DNA of 64,000 nt from JANJWP01 sp964482035 (GCA_964482035.1 CAYZVC010000002.1:319158-383157); one strand, 5' to 3'. Positions 45,108 to 55,915 are shown, numbered from the stretch's first letter. The notes: generated by a model not told the origin, from the sequence alone. A program made the numbers and translations.

Positions 45108-45527
45108 ATGGGCTCCCAAACAAACAAATACCTCCCCGATCCCGCCCAATCCGTCACGTACGCCACTTTGGCCGTAGTGCTGCTTGCGGTCGTCATGCTC
45201 ACCGTCGCGGCATCCCGCGCGAACTCGAATTCGGTTTCGTCGCTCCGAGAAGAAGTGACGGCCGTTCGGCTCGAACTCGAAGGTGTGAAGCGTGAAAACG
45301 TGCTCCTCGCCCAAAAAATCGCGATGAACGAAATGGATTCCGCCAGCCGCGATTTGGCGCGAGACACCGAATTGGTCGCCCCGGGCGTCCGTGAGAAAGT
45401 TCTCCGTGTCAAATACGGCGGAGAATGCCGCACGCTCGTCAAAACTTACTTCCGCGACCCGGCGACGGGCTTCTACGATCCGGACAAGTTCCATTCGTCG
45501 GGAGTCCGCGCCTCCCGCTGCTCGTAA
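45108..45527 (+). CDS. single-pass membrane coiled-coil protein
   Basis: This is 139 residues. The start ATG 45108 has an ideal AAAGGAGG 9 nt before it. One membrane helix (YATLAVVLLAVVMLTVAA, residues about 18-35) is followed by a short coiled coil (LREEVTAVRLELEGVK) and a C-terminal domain with two Cys, possibly extracytoplasmic. No family recognised. A strong terminator follows. Confidence 0.55.
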   Translation: MGSQTNKYLPDPAQSVTYATLAVVLLAVVMLTVAASRANSNSVSSLREEVTAVRLELEGVKRENVLLAQKIAMNEMDSASRDLARDTELVAPGVREKVLRVKYGGECRTLVKTYFRDPATGFYDPDKFHSSGVRASRCS

Positions 45528-45540
45528 AGGGCACGCAAAA

Positions 45541-45566
45541 TCCCCCGCTCCGGCGGGGGATTTCCA
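45541..45566 (+). terminator. Rho-independent terminator
   Basis: TCCCCCGC/GCGGGGGA hairpin followed by TTT, 14 nt after the membrane-protein stop. Confidence 0.65.
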
Positions 45567-45666
45567 TGTTCGCGCGATTTTCGTAAAAAATTCTCCGTTC
45601 CCGCCGGTTTTTGCGTATAGTGTGGCCGAAATATTTTCGCGGATTTCCTTTCCGCAGTCCCGAAAC

Positions 45667-46722
45667 ATGGCCATCGAATCGAAGAAGAAGATTCCCGAAA
45701 CCCGCCTCGTCGCCCCGTCCGAAGAGATTATCGACGTGCCCGAAGAAGCCACCCTCCGTCCCACGAGCCTCACCGAATACGTCGGACAAGAGAACGTAAA
45801 GCGCCATCTCGGCATCGCCGTGGATTCGGCCAAAGCCCGTCGCGCGCCCCTCGAACACGTCCTCCTTTACGGTCCGCCGGGCCTCGGAAAGACCACGCTT
45901 TCGTTCATTCTCGCCAAAGAGATGGGCGCGAACCTCAAGACGACTTCCGGTCCCGCCGTGGAAAAGCCGGCCGACCTCGTTTCTCTCCTTACCGGGCTGT
46001 CCGAAGGCGACGTCCTCTTCATTGACGAAATCCACCGCCTCAAGCCGCAGACCGAAGAAATCCTCTACAGTGCCATGGAAGATTTCGCCATCGACATCAT
46101 GGTCGGGTCGGGCACGGGCGCTTCGTCGGTACGCATGGAAATTCCCAAGTTCACCCTCGTGGGCGCTACCACCAAGCTCTCCAAGCTTACCGGACCGCTC
46201 CGTGACCGTTTCGGCAACGTCCTCAAGCTCGATTTCTACGAAGACGCCGAACTCACCCGCATCGCCGCCCGCTCCATGCGCGTTCTCGGAATGGACGGTT
46301 TCGATCAGGCCGTCGCGGAAACCGTGGCGAAAAAAAGCCGCGGAACCCCGCGCATCGTCAACCGGTTCGTCAAAATCCTGCGTGACTACGCCGTCGTCGG
46401 GAAGGACGTTAAAACTTCCGCCGGCGCGGAACAGGTGTTCGAGTACCTCGGCATCGACGCGCTCGGCCTCGATCCGCTCGACCGCAAACTCCTCTCGACC
46501 CTCGCGTACAAATTCGGTGGAGGCCCCGTCGGGCTCAATACCCTCGCTTCCATCGTGGGCGAAGAGGAAGAGACCGTCGAAGACGTGGTCGAACCGTTCC
46601 TCCTCAAGGCCGGATTCCTCGAGCGCACCCCTCGCGGACGTCGGCTCACCGCATCTTGAGAAGAGTGGATCCGCCGCGACGGCATTAGCGAAGAAGCGGG
46701 TTCGCAAACCCGTCTCGGATAA
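45667..46722 (+). CDS. ruvB: Holliday junction branch migration helicase RuvB
   Basis: This is 351 residues. Walker A GPPGLGKT (69-76), Walker B LFIDEIHRL, GATTKLSKLTGPLRDRF (arginine finger region) and the C-terminal winged helix ending GFLERTPRGRRLT identify RuvB. A TGA at 46657-46659 encodes Gly in the tail, and the frame then runs 20 more codons to TAA. RuvB drives branch migration with RuvA; ruvA is not adjacent. A TATAGT -10-like box lies at 45616. Confidence 0.97.
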
Positions 46723-46737
46723 TTTCCGAAGCCAATG

Positions 46738-46768
46738 AAAATCCCCCGGAGCGGGGGATTTTTTCGGC
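46738..46768. terminator. bidirectional terminator after ruvB
   Basis: AAAATCCCCCG/CGGGGGATTTTTT hairpin between two convergent genes. Confidence 0.7.
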
Positions 46769-46775
46769 ATCGAAC

Positions 46776-46991
46776 TTATCGGTTCAATGCCCGGAGGGAC
46801 TGGAGCTTCGGGACGTCCACGCAGTAGACGGTTTCGAACAGCTCCCATTCTTTGTTCCGTCCTTCGACGCGGCGCCTTCCCCGGACGGTGACCATGATTT
46901 CATGGGATTCGAGGGGGCGTTTGTCGCTCGATTGACGGGCGCAGGACATGAATTGCTGGATTTCGAGCAACGGCCTGGGGGTGTCGAACAT
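46776..46991 (-). CDS. small hypothetical protein
   Basis: This is 71 residues. The ATG at 46991 has an excellent AAAGGAGG Shine-Dalgarno. The protein contains ESHEIMVTVRGRRRVEGRNKEWELFETVYCVDVPKL, which looks like a compact beta-rich fold. No family is recognised. It converges on ruvB across a shared terminator. Confidence 0.5.
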   Translation of the reverse strand: MFDTPRPLLEIQQFMSCARQSSDKRPLESHEIMVTVRGRRRVEGRNKEWELFETVYCVDVPKLQSLRALNR

Positions 46992-47141
46992 TCGTTTTTC
47001 CTCCTTTTTGGTTTTAGAATGGTCGAGCCGGATAGTAGTGACGCCCAATGAAAAGTCAATTCCGCCTCCGGAGCCCTTGACTTCGGGAACCGTTGGATAT
47101 GATTCGCCTCGCTCGATCGCCCAAAAACGAAAGGAGACCCC

Positions 47142-47456
47142 GTGATTCGACGCCTCATAGTACTTGCCCTCGGTTCGCTCTTCCAGCCGCCGCCCACTAT
47201 GTTCCTCGTCCGCAGTCGTAAGATTGAGGGGAGCGAACCGGTGGCGGCCCTTCCTAACGCGGCGCCCCCGTCCTACGGTCCGTCGTCTCGCAACCATTCC
47301 CGCCGTCATTCCGGTGCCTCGGCATCGGTCGCGGTCGCTTCCGCCCGGATGAACATTCCGCGGGGCGTCCATCGTGATTCGTACGGCTCGGATGCCCGCG
47401 CGACGCGTACCGATTCGGCACGAAAACCCCGCTCCCGCAACGGAAGTCGGAAGTAG
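47142..47456 (+). CDS. small basic hypothetical protein
   Basis: This is 104 residues with a GTG start behind AAAGGAG. It starts with a hydrophobic MIRRLIVLALGSLF and is then rich in Arg, Ser and Pro (low complexity). It could be secreted or disordered. A strong terminator follows at 47474-47502, which supports a real transcript. Confidence 0.4.
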   Translation: MIRRLIVLALGSLFQPPPTMFLVRSRKIEGSEPVAALPNAAPPSYGPSSRNHSRRHSGASASVAVASARMNIPRGVHRDSYGSDARATRTDSARKPRSRNGSRK

Positions 47457-47473
47457 CGCCCAGGCGCCAAACG

Positions 47474-47504
47474 AAATCCCCCGGTTACGACCGGGGGATT
47501 TTTT
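47474..47504. terminator. terminator between convergent genes
   Basis: AAATCCCCCGG/CCGGGGGATTTTTT arms. Confidence 0.7.
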
Positions 47505-47509
47505 CTCCG

Positions 47510-47884
47510 TTACGAGGTGCTGACGCTCTCGAGCATGAGCTCGATGAGGAGCGCGATGAAGACCAGCAGGCCTCCGGTGCGCGGAGTCAGGAGCGAGAGT
47601 GAGAAGAACGCCACGAGCCCGAGCGCGACGAGGGAGAAGAGGATTCCCTGACGGACCGAAGCGAAGAAGACCCCCGGATGGATTTCACCGCGGTAGTACA
47701 CCTTCTTGAACCCGTAGAACGTAATCGAGGAAAACGACGCGATGGCGAGGAATACCGCGATTCCCATGGCCGTGAACGCGACCGTGAAATTCGTCTCGGG
47801 ATCGAGGTAGAACGTCAAAAGCGCCGAAGAGAGCGTGCTCGTCAGGAAGATGATCCAGAGTATGAAGAACGGTCCGTGTTTCAA
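47510..47884 (-). CDS. four-helix membrane protein
   Basis: This is 124 residues with four predicted membrane helices (FFILWIIFLTSTLSSALLTFY, FTAMGIAVFLAIASFSSITF, ILFSLVALGLVAFFSL, GGLLVFIALLIELML). It lies 10 nt downstream of the antiporter gene and may be co-transcribed. No family recognised; the pattern is common in candidate phyla genomes. Confidence 0.6.
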   Translation of the reverse strand: MKHGPFFILWIIFLTSTLSSALLTFYLDPETNFTVAFTAMGIAVFLAIASFSSITFYGFKKVYYRGEIHPGVFFASVRQGILFSLVALGLVAFFSLSLLTPRTGGLLVFIALLIELMLESVSTS

Positions 47885-47894
47885 GCGATGGGAT

Positions 47895-50033
47895 TTATAC
47901 GATTTTCGCGAAGAGTTCTTCTTCTATTTCTTCGCGGAGTTTGGTGGATACTTTCTGCGGGAGTACCGATTTTTCAACGAGTTCGTCGAGAACGCGATTC
48001 TTGGTAAGAAGAAGGGCTTTGTCCGCCAGTCTCGAATCGAGGGGGAGGATTTCGTCCTTGTGCTTTTTGTAGATTTTCTGACGGGCTTCGCGGGCTTTGG
48101 CGCCGAATGATTCGTAGCGTCCTTTGACTTCGGCGACGATTCAGGATTCCGAAAGGAAGCCGATGGATTCGAGTTCGGACATGTCTTTCGCGACGCGTTC
48201 GCAAACGATGTCGCGGGCACGGGCTTTGACGTAGTCTTTGGCGGCCTCGCTTTGCTTGGTTTCGCCGAACGAATCGAAGAAATCCGCGAGCTTTTCGAAA
48301 ACGTCGTCGCCCGGGGTTTCGTCACCCGATCGGAGAACCGATTTTCACGATTCGAGGCGGTCGATTTGGCGAGCGATTTTACGAAGGAGCGTTTTGAGCG
48401 TCCCTTCTGGGATTTCATTATAGGCGTAGAGCTCCTTGAGCCAAAATTTTTCCAAACCGAGAGCATGCCGCGAAACCGTTACGTTCAAGAGCGTGCCGAG
48501 CCCTTTCGGATCTTGCGCGAGAACTTCCTTGAGAAGCGTTTCGGTTTCTTCGAGTTCGCGTTCGTGTTTGGCTCGCAAGAGGCTCGATTCTTCCTGCGGT
48601 ATCCGACCTTCGCGTTCCATGCGGTCGAGCTTCGAGCGTACGTCGAGGAGTATTCGTAGCCGGCCTTTGAGGTATTCGACGCGTTCGCTCTCGCCAAAGC
48701 CCACGAGATCGAATTTTTTCATGAGCGGGAAAATCGTCGTCGCCTTTACGAAGGTGGTGAAGACGATGCATCCGACAGTCAGCGCGAGCACGAAATCCCG
48801 AATTCCCATCGGCAAGCTCCAGCCGGGGACGGCGAGCGTTTCGGGAATGAGCATTACCATGATGACGGCGAGCGCGCCGCGGAGGCTTCCCCATGAGAGC
48901 AGGTGTTGCCACGAAAGCGGAATCCGTTCTTCGGTCTTGGAGAGGTTTAAAAGTCAGATAACCGGATAGATCGAAGCCGCTCTGGCGACCATTACCACGC
49001 CGACCGCGAGCGCCGAAGGGAGGAGGAAATATTTCCAGTCGATGGGCATTTCCATGAACATCACGCCGATGAGGATGAATACGAGCGAATTCGCGAGGAA
49101 CGCGAAGAATTCCCAATAGTGTCCCATGACCTTCTCTACGGAAGGGGAGATTTTCAGTCTTCCGTAATTGCCCACCACCATCGCGGCGATCGTGGTGGCG
49201 ATGACGCCGGAAGTCGGCACTACGAAGTGCGCGAGCACTTCCGAAGCGAGAAACGTCGCGTGCGCGAGTACGACGGTAAGGGTAAGTTCCAGAAACGGTT
49301 CGTTCTTCAGCTTGCCGATCGCCTTCGAAAACACCACGCCGACGAGGCCTCAGAACGCGATGCCGAAAACGATCATCGATACGAACGCAAGGACTCCGGT
49401 CGCTACGGTTCCGAGATGGGCGGCGTGCGTCGCCATCACGAAAAGGCTTTGATGCGCGCTCCCGCCTCCGCCCGACATTTCCACGGCGATTCCCAAAACC
49501 ACGAGAAAGAGCGCGAGGGCAGTTCCGTCATTGAAAAGGCTTTCGCCTTCGAATATGAGCGTGAGGCGCTTGGGCGCGCCGAGTTCTTTGAAGAGCGCCA
49601 ATACCGCGACCGGGTCGGTGGCCGAGATGAGCGCGCCGAAGAGGAGCGCCACGATGACCGGTATTTCGATTCCTGCGAGACCGAGCGCGAATTTGAGTCA
49701 GAATCCCACGAGCAACGCCGAAACTACGAGCGAAACCACTGCGAGAAGCGAGACCGAGCGCGCGTTTTTCAAAAGTTCCTTGTACTGGATGTTGTAGGCC
49801 GATTCGAAAAGCAGGATCGGCAGGAATACGTAGAGGAGCACTTCCGGAGTGAGACGGAAATCGTCGAGGAATCCGGCGGCGGGAAACGCCATCGAGACGC
49901 CTCCTACGGCGAAGCCGATGGCGACGAGCGCGACGGTGTAGGGGAATTTGAACTTTTTCGAAAGCACGTACGTCGCCGACGCGGCGAGAAGCAGTACGAT
50001 GGCGGAAAGCGCGGAGAGAAGGAATGCGTTCAT
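47895..50033 (-). CDS. CPA1 family Na+(K+)/H+ antiporter
   Basis: This is 712 residues with four TGA codons. The N-terminal 400 residues carry the CPA1 landmarks: ALLFGALISATDPVAVLALFKELG (the ATDPVAV ion-site motif), then IFEGESLFNDGTA, and WGSLRGALAV. A cytosolic C-terminal domain of about 300 residues is helical and charged, longer than usual, and probably regulatory. It exchanges cations for protons across the membrane. SulP transporter upstream. Confidence 0.9.
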
Positions 50034-50060
50034 AGGATGTCGGTAACGGTATGGTAGGGA

Positions 50061-51785
50061 TTAGGCGGTTTCGGTTTTTCCTGCCGGAAACAGTTTCTTA
50101 ATCGCGAGCGAACTCGCCGAGTATATCCGGCCTTCTTTTTTCAATTCCGCGTAGAACGGGGTTTCCGCGAGTTTTTCGATGAGCGATTTCGAAAGTCCGC
50201 TTACCGAAATTTCGATACCCTTTTCCCGAACGGTTTCCATCATCGCTTCGAGGGCTTCGAATCCGTCCAAGTCGACGTTGTAGACGTTGGAAAAGCTGAA
50301 AACGACGTGCGTCGCCTCGCGGATTTCACGGAGGCGTTCGAGTTGGGCTTCGACGTTGAGATACGTGACCGAACCGTTGAAGCGATAAATGAGCACGTCG
50401 CCCGGCTTCTGGAGCCTCAGGTATTCTTTCACGCGAATTTTCCCGTAGTATTCGCCTTTTCTGAAAACCGAAACCTTCACGTTGCCGTCGGATACTTTCT
50501 TAATGAAAACGATGAGGGAAACGGCCGTTCCGGCGAGGATTCCCATCGTCGGGTCGTCGACCACCGTGATGGCCGCGACCAAGAAAGTGAGGAAGAACGC
50601 CGTCCGGTCGAACTTGAAGATTTTGGCGTAGAGTTCGAATTCGACCATTCCGACGGCGATGTTGACGAGAATCGCCGCGACCACCGGCATCGGCAGAAGC
50701 TTGAACGCTGAGAAACAGAGCCAGGCGATGAGCATGGTGAATGCCGCGATGAGGAACGCGCTCGTCCGGTGCGTGGCACCGGATTTCGCGTTGAGCGCGG
50801 TGCGCACGAGCACTGCCGTCGCCGGAAGTCCGCCCACGATGCCGGAGGCGAGGTTCGCCATCCCGAGTCCGAAGATTTCCTTATCCCGATCGAAATCCTC
50901 CTTCCGCATCTTGGCCGCGATTTTCGCGGCAATCATGGTTTCGAGAACGGCGATGACCGCGATGACCGCGGCGGTCTTGCCGATGAGGCGGTAGATTTCG
51001 AGATTGGCGAAAAAGTCGGCTTTCGACGGAATGTCGGGAATCGAGAAAAGCTGGAACGCGAGGGTGGGGAATTTGGTCCCGATCGTCTGTATTCCCGCAT
51101 CGGAGAGCGGTTTCGCAAGCAGGAAAGAAAGCGCGATGGCGAAGGCCGTGAGCGGAATCGGTCCTGGGACGGACGGTACGAACTTCTTCCAAATTTGGAG
51201 GAACGCGAACCCCGTGGCGAATACCGCGAACGCCGCCCAGTTGGTTTCGCCGAACTGCGAGAGCGTCTGCAAAAAGTTCGCCACTACGGTCGGGTGTGAG
51301 ACTTTCGGCGCGATTCCGAGCGCCGCGTTGAGTTGCGAGGCCGCGATGGTAATTCCTACGCCCAAAAGGAAACCGTGGAGCGCCGCTCCCGGAATGAGGG
51401 TGATGTAGCGCGAGAGCTTAAGCGCCCAGATGACGAGGACCGCCAAACCGGCGGCGACCGCGAGAAACGGTACGTACTGCGGCCCCGCTTCGAGCGCGAA
51501 AGCCAAAAGTATGCCCGAGAGCGCGCCGGCCGGACCATAGACGTTGAAATTCGACGAAGCGAAAAGCGCCGCGAACGAACCCGCCCAAACCGCCGTGAGG
51601 ATTCCCACGAGCGGTGCCGAAGCGGAACCGTTTCCCAAACTCGCCACCGCGAGCGAGATGGAAAGCGGAATGTTGATGAGAGCTACCGAAAGGGCGCTTT
51701 TCCAATTTTCTTTGAGGAGTCGGGGGAGGGAAGAGGCGAACGACGGTTTTTCCTCGGAATTCTTCGTGGCGTTTTCGGTTTCCAT
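50061..51785 (-). CDS. SulP family anion transporter with STAS domain
   Basis: This is 574 residues with about 11-12 membrane segments. SulP motifs are visible: VYGPAGALSGILLAFALEAGP, GVGITIAASQL and an ATAVLVRTALNAKSGA region. The C-terminal STAS domain contains VLIYRFNGSVTYLNVEAQL and THVVFSFSNVYNVDLDGFEAL. It probably transports sulfate or bicarbonate. No TGA. It lies 27 nt upstream of the antiporter, possibly one operon. Confidence 0.9.
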   Translation of the reverse strand: METENATKNSEEKPSFASSLPRLLKENWKSALSVALINIPLSISLAVASLGNGSASAPLVGILTAVWAGSFAALFASSNFNVYGPAGALSGILLAFALEAGPQYVPFLAVAAGLAVLVIWALKLSRYITLIPGAALHGFLLGVGITIAASQLNAALGIAPKVSHPTVVANFLQTLSQFGETNWAAFAVFATGFAFLQIWKKFVPSVPGPIPLTAFAIALSFLLAKPLSDAGIQTIGTKFPTLAFQLFSIPDIPSKADFFANLEIYRLIGKTAAVIAVIAVLETMIAAKIAAKMRKEDFDRDKEIFGLGMANLASGIVGGLPATAVLVRTALNAKSGATHRTSAFLIAAFTMLIAWLCFSAFKLLPMPVVAAILVNIAVGMVEFELYAKIFKFDRTAFFLTFLVAAITVVDDPTMGILAGTAVSLIVFIKKVSDGNVKVSVFRKGEYYGKIRVKEYLRLQKPGDVLIYRFNGSVTYLNVEAQLERLREIREATHVVFSFSNVYNVDLDGFEALEAMMETVREKGIEISVSGLSKSLIEKLAETPFYAELKKEGRIYSASSLAIKKLFPAGKTETA

Positions 51786-51904
51786 GCGCGAAATGAAATG
51801 GGTGGCGTTCTTTTTCGGTCAGAAAAAAGAAGCGGACGTTATAGCCCGAAAACCGTCCAAGTCAAAAGAAAGCCCGCGTTCGCGGGCGGGACTTTCGAAG
51901 TGCG

Positions 51905-52798
51905 TTATTTCTTTTCGAAGTGCTTCAGATTCTCGTACCGCTTGTTCCAGGTCGTCTGGCGCTTGGCGTAGTTGCGCGAATTCTGCGCGACGAGCGAGAC
52001 GCATTTTTCGAACGCGGGAGACGTTTTCCCAAGCGGTTCGCCGAATTCGCCGTCCATATACCGCGCCACTTCGCCGTACCCGATGGTCTTCAGTCCGAAT
52101 GCCTCCTTGCCGTATTTCGCTAAGAGCGCTACGGCTTCTTCGAAAAGCCCGTCGTCGAACATCTTGCGGACGCGGGCGTCGATCTTGGCGTAGAGCGCCG
52201 CCCGGTCTCCGTCGTAGGGCGTTGCGAATTCGACGTTTTCAAACCTGAGCTTCCGTTCGCCGTGCGATTCGGCTTTGGATTTTCCGGTCTTTTCGAAGAC
52301 TTCGAGCGCCCGTTCCACGTAGCGGTGATTGTTGGGATGGATGGTCGAAGCGTACTGCGGATCGACCGCTTCGAGTTTTTTCCAAAGGGCTTCCGGTCCG
52401 TGTTCGAGGCGGAATTTTTCGAGTTCGGCTCGGTATTCCCAATCCGGCGGGACTTCGGCGACGTCGAAATCGAACAGGAGGGCGTCCAGATACAATCCCG
52501 TGCCTCAGCATATGACGGCGGTTTTTCCCCGGGACCAGATGTCGGCGATGGCCGCGTCCGCGGCTTTTACGAACAACGCCACCGAATAGTCCTCGTCCGG
52601 ATTCGCGACGTCGAGGCAGTGGTGGGGGATTCCGCGGGCTTCTTCTTTCGTGATTTTTCCGGTTCCGATATCCATTTCTCGGAAAATCTGGCGCGAATCC
52701 GCGGAAACGACTTCGCCTGAAAAGCGCTCCGCCAATTCGAGCGAGAGCGCGGTTTTTCAAGATGCCGTAGGGCCGTAAACGGCGATGATGCGATCCAT
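51905..52798 (-). CDS. miaA: tRNA dimethylallyltransferase MiaA
   Basis: This is 297 residues with two TGA codons, both at conserved glycines: the Walker A GPTASGKT (residues 9-16, Gly14) and ICGGTGLYLDALL. SADSRQIFREMDIGTGK, HHCLDV and the C-terminal TIGYGEV and KRQTTWNKR motifs complete the family picture. It prenylates A37 of tRNAs reading UNN codons. This gene is among the strongest evidence for TGA as Gly. Confidence 0.97.
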
Positions 52799-53086
52799 TT
52801 AGTACTTGGCCGGGTAATCCCCGAACGGGGCTTCGCCTTCGAGTTCGGCGTCTTCTTCCTCGTCGTAGCTGTTCATGATGTCCTGGGTCCAGCGCGCGAG
52901 GGCGTGGAGGTTTTCGTTCAGGCTCATGTTCCGCCAGTCGATCGAATAGTCGATGGGCTCGGTCTCGGTTCCTTCGATGTAGAACGCGGTAATGACTGAG
53001 AAGCCCTGCTTGTCGGCGATCTCGTTGAGTTTGCGGATGTATTCTTCGGCGATGTCGGCGAATTCTTTGCGTGAAAGTGTGCTCAT
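52799..53086 (-). CDS. hypothetical protein
   Basis: This is a 95-residue acidic protein. MSTLSRKEFADIAEEYIRKLNEIADKQG is helical, followed by a short beta segment and an acidic tail (YDEEEDAELEG). It lies 0 nt from miaA and 7 nt from dus in an operon, so it may take part in tRNA modification or simply be co-expressed. No family recognised. Confidence 0.5.
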   Translation of the reverse strand: MSTLSRKEFADIAEEYIRKLNEIADKQGFSVITAFYIEGTETEPIDYSIDWRNMSLNENLHALARWTQDIMNSYDEEEDAELEGEAPFGDYPAKY

Positions 53087-53093
53087 GGGCGTG

Positions 53094-54110
53094 TTAGTCT
53101 ACGGGGCAGTTTTCGATGCCTTCGAATTTTCTCGGCATGGCCGATCCGTCGGGAATCTTATCGAGGAGGTCGGGCCATTCGGTCGAGATGTCGGAAAGGA
53201 TTGTACGGATATCCTCGAGATTTTCCACCGAGACGAGACGGGTACGGTAGGTTTTTACGCCCGGGAATCCGTGGAGGTATTCTACGAGATGCTTACGGGC
53301 CTCCAATGCGCCTTTGCGGCCCTTCTTTTCTATGAGGAGTTCGGCGTGGCCGTCCATGGTCGAGAGGATTTCGCGCAGGGTGGGGCGGTATTTTCCGGGA
53401 AGGAACGCCCAAGGATTGCCGAAACTCGCGCGTCCGATCATGAAACCGTCGAGGTTTCCGAGTTTGGCGATGCCGTCGTCGTAATCCGAAATGTCGCCGT
53501 TGGCGATGACCGGAATCGAGAGGTGGCGCTTGAGTTCGTAGATGCCGGTGAAGTCGGCTTTCCCGTTGAAGGCCTGCTGGTAGGTGCGGCCGTGGACGGT
53601 GATGAGGTCGGCTCCGGCGTTTTGCAATCCTTGGCAGAATTCCACCAGAAGGGAATCGTCCGCCCATCCGAGGCGGGTCTTGACCGATACCGGAATGCTT
53701 ACGGCCTTCGCCATTTCTTCCACGATGCGGAAAGCGGTGTCGCGATTGATCATGAGGCTCGAACCGTGTCCGCTCTTTACCACCTTTTTCGCCGGGCAGC
53801 CCATGTTGATGTCGACGCCGGTCGCGCCGTAGGACTCGATCATTTTCGCGGCTTCGCGGAACATTTCCGGGTCTTTTCCGAAAATCTGAAACACCACCGG
53901 ACGTTCGATTTCGTCATGCGGGAGCACTTCTTTGGCGAGGTGTTTCGAGCGTACCAGTCCGTCGGCGCTGTAGAACTCCGAAAAGACCACCGTGCTAGGC
54001 GCGGTCTTACGTACGGTGAGCCGGTACGGGCCGTCGGTGTAGCCGTCCATGGGGGCTAACGCGACGATGGGGCCCTTGGCCGCCAAATCTTTCCAAAAGT
54101 TCTTATTCAT
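53094..54110 (-). CDS. dus: tRNA-dihydrouridine synthase
   Basis: This is 338 residues. VALAPMDGYTDGPYR, VVFQIFGKDPEMF, GVDINMGCPAKKVVKSGHG (catalytic Cys in MGCPA), HGRTYQQ, IPVIANGDISDYDD and GFMIGRASFGNPWAF are the full set of Dus family motifs for FMN binding and catalysis. It reduces uridine in tRNA D loops. No TGA. It heads the dus-95aa-miaA tRNA-modification operon. Confidence 0.95.
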   Translation of the reverse strand: MNKNFWKDLAAKGPIVALAPMDGYTDGPYRLTVRKTAPSTVVFSEFYSADGLVRSKHLAKEVLPHDEIERPVVFQIFGKDPEMFREAAKMIESYGATGVDINMGCPAKKVVKSGHGSSLMINRDTAFRIVEEMAKAVSIPVSVKTRLGWADDSLLVEFCQGLQNAGADLITVHGRTYQQAFNGKADFTGIYELKRHLSIPVIANGDISDYDDGIAKLGNLDGFMIGRASFGNPWAFLPGKYRPTLREILSTMDGHAELLIEKKGRKGALEARKHLVEYLHGFPGVKTYRTRLVSVENLEDIRTILSDISTEWPDLLDKIPDGSAMPRKFEGIENCPVD

Positions 54111-54195
54111 TCGTCAAGCGCAATTCGTGGGATGCTGTAAAAACGTGTGGTAATCTATCGGAAGACACGAGAAATCAAAACCAAAATCCTTTTAT

Positions 54196-54729
54196 ATGAA
54201 CGTTCCCCAGAATACTCCCGGCATCGCCGAGCTCCGCGCCATCAAGGAAACCGCCAAGACCGGCCTCCGCGATACCCACGGATTCCCCAAGGCCGCCGCA
54301 GCCGTCGCCCTCGTATCGATCAGCGACCAGGCGAAGCGCGATTTCATCCTCGAGGGCTTCTCCGCCATCGGTATCGCCGCCGTCGCCGTGACGACCGACG
54401 AAATTCCGAAACTCCGCAACGTGGTGTCGGTCGACAAGGTTTCCCCGAGCGATTTGTACGCGTTCGACTTCTTCATGCTCGACGGTGAAACCGAAGAGCT
54501 CGACATCGTCCGCTGCATGAAGGCCGGAGTCGTTCCGATCATCCACGAAAAGAACGTGTTCTCGGGCGTCCTCAAGGATTTCAACCCGATGAAGTTCGAA
54601 GGCAACGCCTTCCTCTTCAAGGACGACAACCAGTTCCGCATGTTCGCTTCCGCGGTTTCGTATCTGGAAAACGTGAAGTTTCCGGAAGACCGCCGCATCC
54701 TTCTCAAGCACGTCGCGGAAACGTTCTAA
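54196..54729 (+). CDS. hypothetical protein, receiver-like alpha/beta fold
   Basis: This 177-residue protein shows alternating strands and helices: AVALVSISDQAKRDFILEGF, VVSVDKVSPSDLYAFDFFML, AGVVPIIHEKNVFSGVLKDF. The pattern is that of a Rossmann or CheY-like fold without obvious phosphorylation residues; I do not recognise a family. It is monocistronic with its own terminator. Confidence 0.55.
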   Translation: MNVPQNTPGIAELRAIKETAKTGLRDTHGFPKAAAAVALVSISDQAKRDFILEGFSAIGIAAVAVTTDEIPKLRNVVSVDKVSPSDLYAFDFFMLDGETEELDIVRCMKAGVVPIIHEKNVFSGVLKDFNPMKFEGNAFLFKDDNQFRMFASAVSYLENVKFPEDRRILLKHVAETF

Positions 54730-54737
54730 AGGTTTCG

Positions 54738-54768
54738 GAAATCCCCCGGTCTTGCCGGGGGATTTTTT
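54738..54768. terminator. bidirectional terminator
   Basis: AATCCCCCGG/CCGGGGGATT with T and A tails lies between convergent genes. Confidence 0.7.
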
Positions 54769-54778
54769 CGTTCGGGAA

Positions 54779-55912
54779 TTATTTGCAGTAGTACGCGGAA
54801 GAAAAACTCGCCGAACTGCAGTACGATGCGGCCACCCAGGCATTGTACGCGCAACCGGCGTCGCCGTATACGTGGCCACCGGACGTGCCGTACGGTTTGC
54901 CATGTTCGTTCGAGTGGCAAGTGCCGTTCGGTTCGGTGCAGGCATACGTTCCCACGTCACCGGCGGATTCCCCCCAGTACTGGGCGAGCGCGTTCCCCCA
55001 AAGGTATCCGTTGCCCGTGTGCGCCGGGAATCCGGCGATTCTCGCGTAATATTCCGACACCTTGCAAATGTGGTATCCGGAAGGCGTTACGGATGCTGCG
55101 CCAGCCCACGTGAGGTTTGCGGAAAAGCGGCAGTAGAGCATGTTGTTCGCGGTGACGTTTTCCACGGACGTTCCGCAGGGGTCCGCAGGTGCGGAAGGTA
55201 CGGATGATGAACTTCCGTCGACCAAGGCTCCGGTGAGCGAGGTCGAGGAGGGGTTCTTCACGAGTCCGGCGACGGCCCCCGATGCCGTTTGCGCAGCCGT
55301 CGGAGATGGGAAATTCCCGGAGACGGAGACGAGCCCGGTAGCCGGAGCGGTTCCGGTCACTTGGAAGAACGACGAGGTCCGTTTCCTTCCGGACGGCATG
55401 GACGAAAGCGCTGCGTCCACGGCACCTACCGAAACCGATTTCGGATCGTAGGCGGCTTCCGCCATTCCGAAAAGTGCCGCGAATTTCTCCGGAACCGACG
55501 AAAGCCTGAATTTGTCGGGATTGAGTTTGAGCTTCGTCCAATCCGGATTTCCGGCGGAATAGTTGGTATTCGGCTGGTTCCAGTCGCCCCCGGTGAGTAC
55601 CAACGGGGATCCGTCCACGAACGCGAGCGCTCAGGAGAGGGCCGCTCCCGTGTCGTGTACGACGTAGAAACGCGGCGAACTGTTCGTAACGGCGGATTCG
55701 GAAGAGATGGCGGTATAGACCGACCTCACGTTCGCTTTCGCGGAAGCGTCTTTGGCATCCTGCGAATACCCCGAAAGCGCTAAGAACCCGATGGTCGCGA
55801 GGATGGCGAGAATGCTGATGACGACGATGAGTTCTGCGAGAGTGAAAGCGGAAAGCCCCTTCAATTTTTTTTCGAATGCGACGAAGCCGATACGGAACGC
55901 GTTGCGAGTCAT
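54779..55912 (-). CDS. type IV pilin-like surface protein (intact homologue of 43463-44951)
   Basis: This is 377 residues with one TGA. A basic leader ends at LSAFTLAELIVVISILAILATIGFLALSG (type IV pilin N-terminal helix; the residue before F is Ala rather than Gly). The head domain (residues 60-200) is about 50% identical by eye to the pilin part of the damaged gene at 43463-44951. The C-terminal half differs: it is Cys-rich (MLYCRFSANLTWAGAASVTPSGYHICK) and may bind surfaces. It probably forms pili or a pseudopilus used by an epibiont. Confidence 0.75.
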
Positions 55913-55915
55913 GGC

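Noticed and set aside
45439..46848. Minus-strand ORF of 469 residues across ruvB
   Set aside because: It is the antisense shadow of ruvB and its neighbours.
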